NCBI GenBank assembly: GCA_964384025.1
Contig: CAYLJJ010000060.1
Coordinates: 1 to 43,300 of the forward strand
Length of the DNA stretch: 43,300 nucleotides
Source: CAYLJJ01 sp964384025
GTDB lineage: Bacteria; Myxococcota_A; Bradymonadia; UBA7976; UBA1532
Direction of reading: 5' to 3'
The position numbers and the translations under genes are program-made. The notes beneath the pieces were generated by a model that was not told the origin of the DNA, did no database searches, and worked only from the letters and a program-made list of their open reading frames with translations. Of the stretch, positions 38,281 to 43,300 are shown in pieces; position 1 is the stretch's first letter; every line of letters begins with the position of its first letter.

Positions 38281-40641
38281 ATGAAGGGCTTGCCCATTCG
38301 TCGTGCCGCCGTACTGGGTGCAGGGGTGATGGGGCGAGGAATCGCCGCACATCTCGCGGGCGCTGGCATTCAGGTCCTCTTACTGGACATCGTACCCCCC
38401 GGAGAGAAGAGTGATTCTCAGAAGGCGCGTAACGCCTTTGCAGCGGGTGGCCTTCAAGCCGCCCTGAAGAATCGCCCCCCCCTGTTTTATGATCCCGCCG
38501 ACGCGCGGCGGATCCAGGTGGGGAACTTTGAAGATGATCTGGGGCGTGTCGCCGAAGTGGATTGGATCATCGAGGTGGTCAAGGAGGATTTTAAGATCAA
38601 GGCGGCGCTCTTTGAGCGCTTAGATAAGCTGCGCAGCCCAGGAACCTTGATCTCCTCTAACACCAGCGGTTTGCCCCTCGCCCTGCTCACCAAGGGCCGC
38701 AGCGAGGATTTCAAGCGCAACTTCCTGATCACCCACTTCTTCAACCCTGTCCGCTATATGAAGCTGTTGGAGATCGTCACTGGGCCAGACACCGACCCAG
38801 AGCTGATCCCTCGCTTTGAGCTCTTTGCGCGGGAGCGTCTGGGGAAGGGCTTGGTCTACTCCAAGGACTCTCCAGCCTTTATCGCCAACCGCATCGGCAC
38901 CTTCTCCCTGATGTACACCGTCAACAAGATGGTAGAAATGGGCTACAGCCCAGAGTTGGTGGACACCCTCTTTAGCCAGCCGATGGGGCGGGCCAAGTCG
39001 GGGGTCTTCCGTACAGCGGATGTGGTGGGCTTAGACACCCTTATCTATGTCACTGAGGGACTCTATAGGGCCCTGCCTCAAGACAGCATGAGGGTACACC
39101 TCAAGACTCCAGAGTTTATCGCAGAGCTGATTGAGAAGGGGCACCTGGGTTCGAAGAGCCGCAAAGGCTGCTATCAGAAGATCGGTCGAGATATTCACAC
39201 CTTCGACCCCTACACCCGCGAGTATCGCCCCCGAGAGAAGCTGCGGCTTGCGGCCCTTGGAGCGGCTCGCAAGATCGAGGACACCGGGGCGCGCATCAAG
39301 GCGATCTGCGACTTCGATGATGAGTCTGGGCGCTTCGCCTGGGACTGCCTCGCCCAGACCCTGCTCTATTCAGCGCGGCATATGGAGAGCATCGCCAGCG
39401 ATCTGGTGCAGGTGGACAACGGCCTCAAGTGGGGCTTCAACTGGGATCTGGGACCCTTTGAGATCTGGGACGCCCTAGGGGTCGCTGAGGGCGTGATCCG
39501 GATGAAGGCTGAGGGGATGGAGGTCCCTGTTTGGGTCGATGAGATGTTGGCCGCTGGTCGCAGCTCCTTCTATGAAGGTCCTGTCGGCGCGCGTAACTTC
39601 TGGATTCCAAGCGAGAAGAGGAGCAGCGCTGAGAAGCTCAGCGCCCGCTTCCGTCGCCTGCCCAAGAGCCCCGAACAGGGGGGGCTGATCACCGAGAACC
39701 CTGGCGCGCGGCTCTGGGATATGGGGGATGGTGTCGCCTGTATCGAGTTTTGCACCAAGATGAACGCGGTCGATGACCAGCTCATCGCTATGCTCAACAC
39801 CGCCGTGGAGCGCTCCGGCGAGTTTGAAGCGATCGTGATGGGCAATGACCACCCAGCGGCTTTCAGCGCGGGGGCCAACCTGATGATGGTGGCTCAGGCC
39901 GCGGCAGAGAAGAAATGGGAGATTATCGAGGGGGTCGTGAGCAGCTTCCAAGCGGCTTGTCTGGCTCTACGAGAGTGTGAGATCCCGGTGGTGGCGGCCC
40001 CCTTTGGTCTGGCCCTGGGTGGCGGCGCCGAGCTTTGTTTTGCCGCTGACACCCTACAAGCTCATGCAGAGCTCTATATGGGCCTCGTCGAGGTAGGTGT
40101 CGGCTTGATCCCTGCTGGTGGCGGCACCTTTGGTCTGCTCCACAACCTTCAGGGGAATGGCCCCGACATCGATCCTGTCAGCTATCTGCGTGACGCCTTT
40201 ATGACCATCGGCATGGGTAAGGTGAGCAGCAGCGCACGGGACGCTCAAAAGAACGGCTTCCTCAAGCCCCAAGATCGCATCACCATGGATCGGGACGAGC
40301 AACTGGAGGCGGCCAAGTGGCACGCCTTGGGGATGGCTCGCAGCGACTACCGCCCTGATGTAGATCGCCGCCTCAAGATCTCAGGGCGCACCGGTCACGC
40401 CACCCTAAAGCAGGCCCTCTGGGGGATGCTCCAAGCTCATCAAGCCAGCGAGCATGATCTTCTGATCGGCGGCAAGCTGGCCTATGTGCTCAGCGGTGGA
40501 GATGTACCCTACGGCAGCGAGATCTCAGAGCGACGCTTCCATGAGCTTGAGAAGGAGGCTTTCCTCTCCCTCTGCGGTGAGCCCAAGACCCAGGAGCGCA
40601 TCGCCTACATGCTTAAGAACAACCGGCCCCTGAGGAACTAA
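38281..40641 (+). CDS. fadN: 3-Hydroxyacyl-CoA dehydrogenase / enoyl-CoA hydratase (FadN-type)
   Basis: A bifunctional beta-oxidation enzyme of 786 residues. Unlike E. coli FadB, the dehydrogenase half comes first, as in B. subtilis FadN. Its NAD-binding motif is LGAGVMGRGIAAH (12-24), and SNTSGLPLALL and THFFNPVRYMKLLEI follow. The hydratase/isomerase-like domain is at about 480-650 with PAAFSAGANLMMV and ALGGGAELCFAADTLQAHAELYMGL. fadA starts one base after its stop, so the two encode a thiolase-dehydrogenase pair producing acetyl-CoA. The ribosome binding site is clear. Confidence 0.93.
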   Translation: MKGLPIRRAAVLGAGVMGRGIAAHLAGAGIQVLLLDIVPPGEKSDSQKARNAFAAGGLQAALKNRPPLFYDPADARRIQVGNFEDDLGRVAEVDWIIEVVKEDFKIKAALFERLDKLRSPGTLISSNTSGLPLALLTKGRSEDFKRNFLITHFFNPVRYMKLLEIVTGPDTDPELIPRFELFARERLGKGLVYSKDSPAFIANRIGTFSLMYTVNKMVEMGYSPELVDTLFSQPMGRAKSGVFRTADVVGLDTLIYVTEGLYRALPQDSMRVHLKTPEFIAELIEKGHLGSKSRKGCYQKIGRDIHTFDPYTREYRPREKLRLAALGAARKIEDTGARIKAICDFDDESGRFAWDCLAQTLLYSARHMESIASDLVQVDNGLKWGFNWDLGPFEIWDALGVAEGVIRMKAEGMEVPVWVDEMLAAGRSSFYEGPVGARNFWIPSEKRSSAEKLSARFRRLPKSPEQGGLITENPGARLWDMGDGVACIEFCTKMNAVDDQLIAMLNTAVERSGEFEAIVMGNDHPAAFSAGANLMMVAQAAAEKKWEIIEGVVSSFQAACLALRECEIPVVAAPFGLALGGGAELCFAADTLQAHAELYMGLVEVGVGLIPAGGGTFGLLHNLQGNGPDIDPVSYLRDAFMTIGMGKVSSSARDAQKNGFLKPQDRITMDRDEQLEAAKWHALGMARSDYRPDVDRRLKISGRTGHATLKQALWGMLQAHQASEHDLLIGGKLAYVLSGGDVPYGSEISERRFHELEKEAFLSLCGEPKTQERIAYMLKNNRPLRN

Positions 40642-40642
40642 A

Positions 40643-41785
40643 ATGCGCGATGTCGTGATCGTAGATGGTGTCCGCACCCCCTTTGGCCGAGCGGTCAAGG
40701 GCAAGCTGCGGCAGACCCGTGTAGAGGATCTGGGGGCGCTCTCCATTACAGAGGCCCTCAGGCGCGCTGAGCTTGCGCCTGAGATGGTGGGTGATGTCGC
40801 CATGGGTTGCGCGATGCCTGAAGGGACTCAGGGCCTCAACGTAGCGCGCCAAGCCGCCTTCTTGGCGGGGCTCCCGGCTCAAGTCCCTGCCTACACCATC
40901 AACCGCTTCTGCGCCTCAGGCATCCAGAGCATCGCCAGCCTCGCCGCTCGGATCTCCATCGGGGAGATGGAGAATGGCATCGCTGGTGGTATGGAGAGCA
41001 TGAGCGCGGTACCGATGGGGGGTTTTCATCCCTTGATGCACCCTCGGCTGGTTGAGGAGCACCCTGAGATCTATATCAGCATGGGCACCACCGCTGAAAA
41101 CGTGGCGCGGCGCTTTGAGGTATCTCGCCAAGAGCAGGATGCCTTCGCGGTCAGCAGCCAAGCCAAGGCGACGGCGGCTCGAGACGCGGGACGTCTAGCA
41201 GAAGAGATCATCCCTATCGAGACCACCCTGGATAACAAGGCTCTACGGATGGAGCATGATGGCCTGATCCGTACAGGAACCACGATGGAGGGTCTCGCTA
41301 AGCTGCGCCCAGTCTTTGACCCTCGAGGCAGCGTCACCGCAGGCAATGCTTCTCCTCTCACTGATGGTGCTGCTGCTGTCGTCGTGATGGCTAAGGATGC
41401 TCTGGAGGGTCGCTCCTTTTTGGGTTATATGCGGCGCTTTGTAGTGGTGGGTGTTGAGCCGGAAATCATGGGCATCGGTCCGGTTCCTGCTATCCAGAAG
41501 CTGATTAAGGAGACCGGGCTCTCGATCGATCAGATCGATCTCTTCGAGGTCAACGAGGCGTTCTCTGCACAGTCTGTTTACTGTCAGCGCGTCTTGGGCA
41601 TCCCTGATGAGAAGCTGAATGTCAATGGTGGCGCTATCGCCCTAGGGCATCCCCTGGGGGTCAGCGGCACGCGCTTAGCTCTAACCGCACTCTATGAGCT
41701 GCGCAGGCGCCAAGGCCGCTACGCTGTGGTCAGCATGTGTATCGGCGGTGGTATGGGTGCTGCGGCTCTGCTTGAGGCGCCCTGA
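40643..41785 (+). CDS. fadA: Acetyl-CoA C-acyltransferase (3-ketoacyl-CoA thiolase)
   Basis: The thiolase that ends each beta-oxidation cycle. It has 380 residues. The acyl nucleophile is Cys90 (INRFCASGIQS), the catalytic His336 is in GGAIALGHPLGVSGTR and the second Cys366 is in MCIGGGMGA. GSVTAGNASPLTDGAAA is also present. It closely matches the thiolase partner of FadN-type enzymes, and its gene order fadN-fadA is that of B. subtilis. Confidence 0.95.
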   Translation: MRDVVIVDGVRTPFGRAVKGKLRQTRVEDLGALSITEALRRAELAPEMVGDVAMGCAMPEGTQGLNVARQAAFLAGLPAQVPAYTINRFCASGIQSIASLAARISIGEMENGIAGGMESMSAVPMGGFHPLMHPRLVEEHPEIYISMGTTAENVARRFEVSRQEQDAFAVSSQAKATAARDAGRLAEEIIPIETTLDNKALRMEHDGLIRTGTTMEGLAKLRPVFDPRGSVTAGNASPLTDGAAAVVVMAKDALEGRSFLGYMRRFVVVGVEPEIMGIGPVPAIQKLIKETGLSIDQIDLFEVNEAFSAQSVYCQRVLGIPDEKLNVNGGAIALGHPLGVSGTRLALTALYELRRRQGRYAVVSMCIGGGMGAAALLEAP

Positions 41786-41885
41786 CCTCATTTCCTGAGC
41801 GAGCGATGGCGCTTCAACTGTAGGTGGAGCTTCACATTAGAGGCTCCAGCGCGTCCTTCGAAACGGATCAGCTCAAAACCCTTTG

Positions 41886-43300
41886 CTACTTCCGGCCTGT
41901 AAGGAGCAGCCCCAACAACCCCTCCTTCACCTTCAACACTGCTGCGCCATACCCTTTGACTCGCTGATCGAGGATGCTGGGGTCCTCAGCAAGCTCTTCA
42001 GGTTTGGCGCCCTGTCCAAAGAAGATGCGCATACTCTTATAGCCCCTGACCTTCTTGGCCTTGAGCATCTTGAGTAGAGCCTTGCTCAACTGCTTGGGCT
42101 TCAGTCTGCCTTTGTTGACCTGGTGGAGTAGACTCGAAGCGGCATGATCAAGCGCCTTATCATGCTGCAGCTTGGGGCGCCTCCTCTTCATGATCTCATG
42201 GATTTGATCTATGGAGCCTTTTGGATCCAGGACTTGGGCGGGCGAGAGGAAAAGCTCTGTAGCGAAGAGGCTGGCAGCTGAGCCTCTTTTGGCCCCCCTG
42301 CGCGCTACGCCGACGCCTACGTTGCTTGAACTTGAGAGGATCGCCGCGCGATGTCCTGGGCTGTTCATCAACCCTTTATGGATCCTCTCGACGGTAGGAG
42401 AGCGCCCTACGTTCTCTATCACAGTGCCTGCCTTGAGCCCAGCGCGCTCAACCCGATCACTGGGTGAGCCAGTGCGTGGGGAGAGATGAGCCACGAAGTC
42501 GTGCTTACGCATATCTTGGGAATGAGCGCGAGCGACCTTGGCGGCGGCCTCATCCCAGACCACTGGCTTTAATCCCGCTGTGCTGCGAGCCTCATTGATA
42601 AGCTCAAAGAGACGACGCTCGGGATCTTCATCAGAGGTGCTTGTTTTTATACGCTGTGGTTCGATCGATCTCGGAGGGCTCTCCCCACACCAGATGGGAA
42701 AGTTCGCCAGCACTTCCGGTCCCTTCCGCGCAACACCCATCACCTCCACACGATAGACACCATCCTGAGCACAGCGAAAATGAGCGCTATAGCTTCGCTT
42801 GTCGATCTTGGATTTCAAAGCGATCGCTTTGCCATCTGGCTTAGTGAGATAAAGGCTGGGTTTGCTGAAGGGCTTGTGAAGCTTCCCCTCTATTGCCACC
42901 TCACCACGGCTGAGCTGTGCGCGCGGGACCGGTTTTAAGCTTAGGTGCAGGCCCTGCAACAAGATCACCAGGATCCGCCTCTCAGCATCACGGCGCTCAC
43001 CCACCCCGATCTTATTGAAGCGACCTTTGTGTAGGGACTCGAACAGCGTCTCTTCGAAGCTCTTGGCGATGCTCTGCGAGTCATGCCCGACAGAGGTTGC
43101 GCTGAGTATCACCGGCACAGGAGCGAAGACTCCGAAGTGGCTGGCGGCGAAGCTGAGCACGGGAATCGCAGGAGGGTGGCCAGGCTCAATGATATTGGCC
43201 AGCGCGGTCGCGGCTGCGCAAAGCGCGCCGTCCACTCTTGGAGGGGGGTGCCCATCTGCCATGGCAGATGTAGCGAGAAAAGAACCCTCCTCCACTCCGC
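41886..43300 (-). CDS. CAP-superfamily protein, 5' end outside the window
   Basis: At least 469 residues are visible; the frame stays open to the window edge, so the start and any signal peptide are missing. The first 150 residues are of uncertain structure. A beta-sandwich-like domain (about 130-215, GEVAIEGKLHKPFSKPSLYL) is followed by a CAP/SCP domain (about 225-355) with RRLFELINEARSTAGLKPVVWDE, HSQDMRKHDF and LMNSPGHRAAIL. A helical C-terminal region follows. CAP domains act in secreted binding, lipid transfer or proteolysis. Its architecture matches the 36573 protein on the other side of fadNA, suggesting duplication. Confidence 0.75.
   Translation of the reverse strand, partial: GVEEGSFLATSAMADGHPPPRVDGALCAAATALANIIEPGHPPAIPVLSFAASHFGVFAPVPVILSATSVGHDSQSIAKSFEETLFESLHKGRFNKIGVGERRDAERRILVILLQGLHLSLKPVPRAQLSRGEVAIEGKLHKPFSKPSLYLTKPDGKAIALKSKIDKRSYSAHFRCAQDGVYRVEVMGVARKGPEVLANFPIWCGESPPRSIEPQRIKTSTSDEDPERRLFELINEARSTAGLKPVVWDEAAAKVARAHSQDMRKHDFVAHLSPRTGSPSDRVERAGLKAGTVIENVGRSPTVERIHKGLMNSPGHRAAILSSSSNVGVGVARRGAKRGSAASLFATELFLSPAQVLDPKGSIDQIHEIMKRRRPKLQHDKALDHAASSLLHQVNKGRLKPKQLSKALLKMLKAKKVRGYKSMRIFFGQGAKPEELAEDPSILDQRVKGYGAAVLKVKEGLLGLLLTGRK

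Noticed and set aside
1..43300. Mobile elements, prophage or tRNA genes
   Set aside because: I saw no transposase, integrase, terminal inverted repeats or tRNA-like cloverleaf; AT-rich genes alone do not define an element.

Overview
The window looks like a chromosomal segment of a myxobacterium-like (Myxococcota) organism. The evidence is GC-rich DNA, many lipoproteins, several secreted proteins ending in a Cys + hydrophobic helix + Arg tail of the MYXO-CTERM kind, matrixin-like metalloproteases, a TIGR02147/DUF4423 regulator, and shell proteins that closely resemble, from memory, those of Haliangium ochraceum. Genes are tightly packed, many with TGATG or ATGA stop/start overlaps. I found no rRNA, tRNA, CRISPR array, transposase or integrase.

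Region 1 (1-7900): a PqqD-like small gene and an MscS channel come first, then a bacterial microcompartment (BMC) locus. The locus holds a deoxyribose-phosphate aldolase (deoC) with an N-terminal encapsulation-type helix and a four-cysteine cluster. It converges on BMC-T, CoA-acylating aldehyde dehydrogenase, BMC-P, BMC-H and BMC-T genes. The pathway this implies is deoxyribose-5-phosphate to acetaldehyde to acetyl-CoA inside a protein shell. An RNA methyltransferase and a predicted outer-membrane barrel lie upstream on the same strand.

Region 2 (8000-13400): three membrane/coiled-coil proteins of unknown function, lpxC coupled to a Cys-rich membrane protein, and a periplasmic-binding-protein-like lipoprotein.

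Region 3 (13400-18750): a minus-strand operon of three secreted hydrolases, namely a GH25 lysozyme, a CHAP amidase/peptidase and a papain-like protease with a tandem Cys-rich tail. The first two share a C-terminal golvesin-like domain. A 100-N assembly gap falls inside the tandem repeats and breaks the reading frame of the protease.

Region 4 (18880-25780): a five-gene plus-strand operon consisting of a TIGR02147/DUF4423 regulator, a lipoprotein, an exported caspase-like protease with a barrel-like C-terminus, a Cys-rich lipoprotein and an FGE-sulfatase-fold lipoprotein. This is the best candidate for an undescribed system. The caspase domain and the alpha/beta hydrolase beyond the operon are conspicuously AT-rich.

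Region 5 (25790-43300): a multiheme cytochrome with HEAT/TPR-like repeats and an IMPACT-family protein; the chain ndk-rlmN-mtnP-pfkB-lipoprotein; a matrixin operon; a YjfB-like small gene, trpS and a 59-aa small gene; and the beta-oxidation pair fadN-fadA, flanked on both sides by related CAP-superfamily proteins. The second of these runs off the window.
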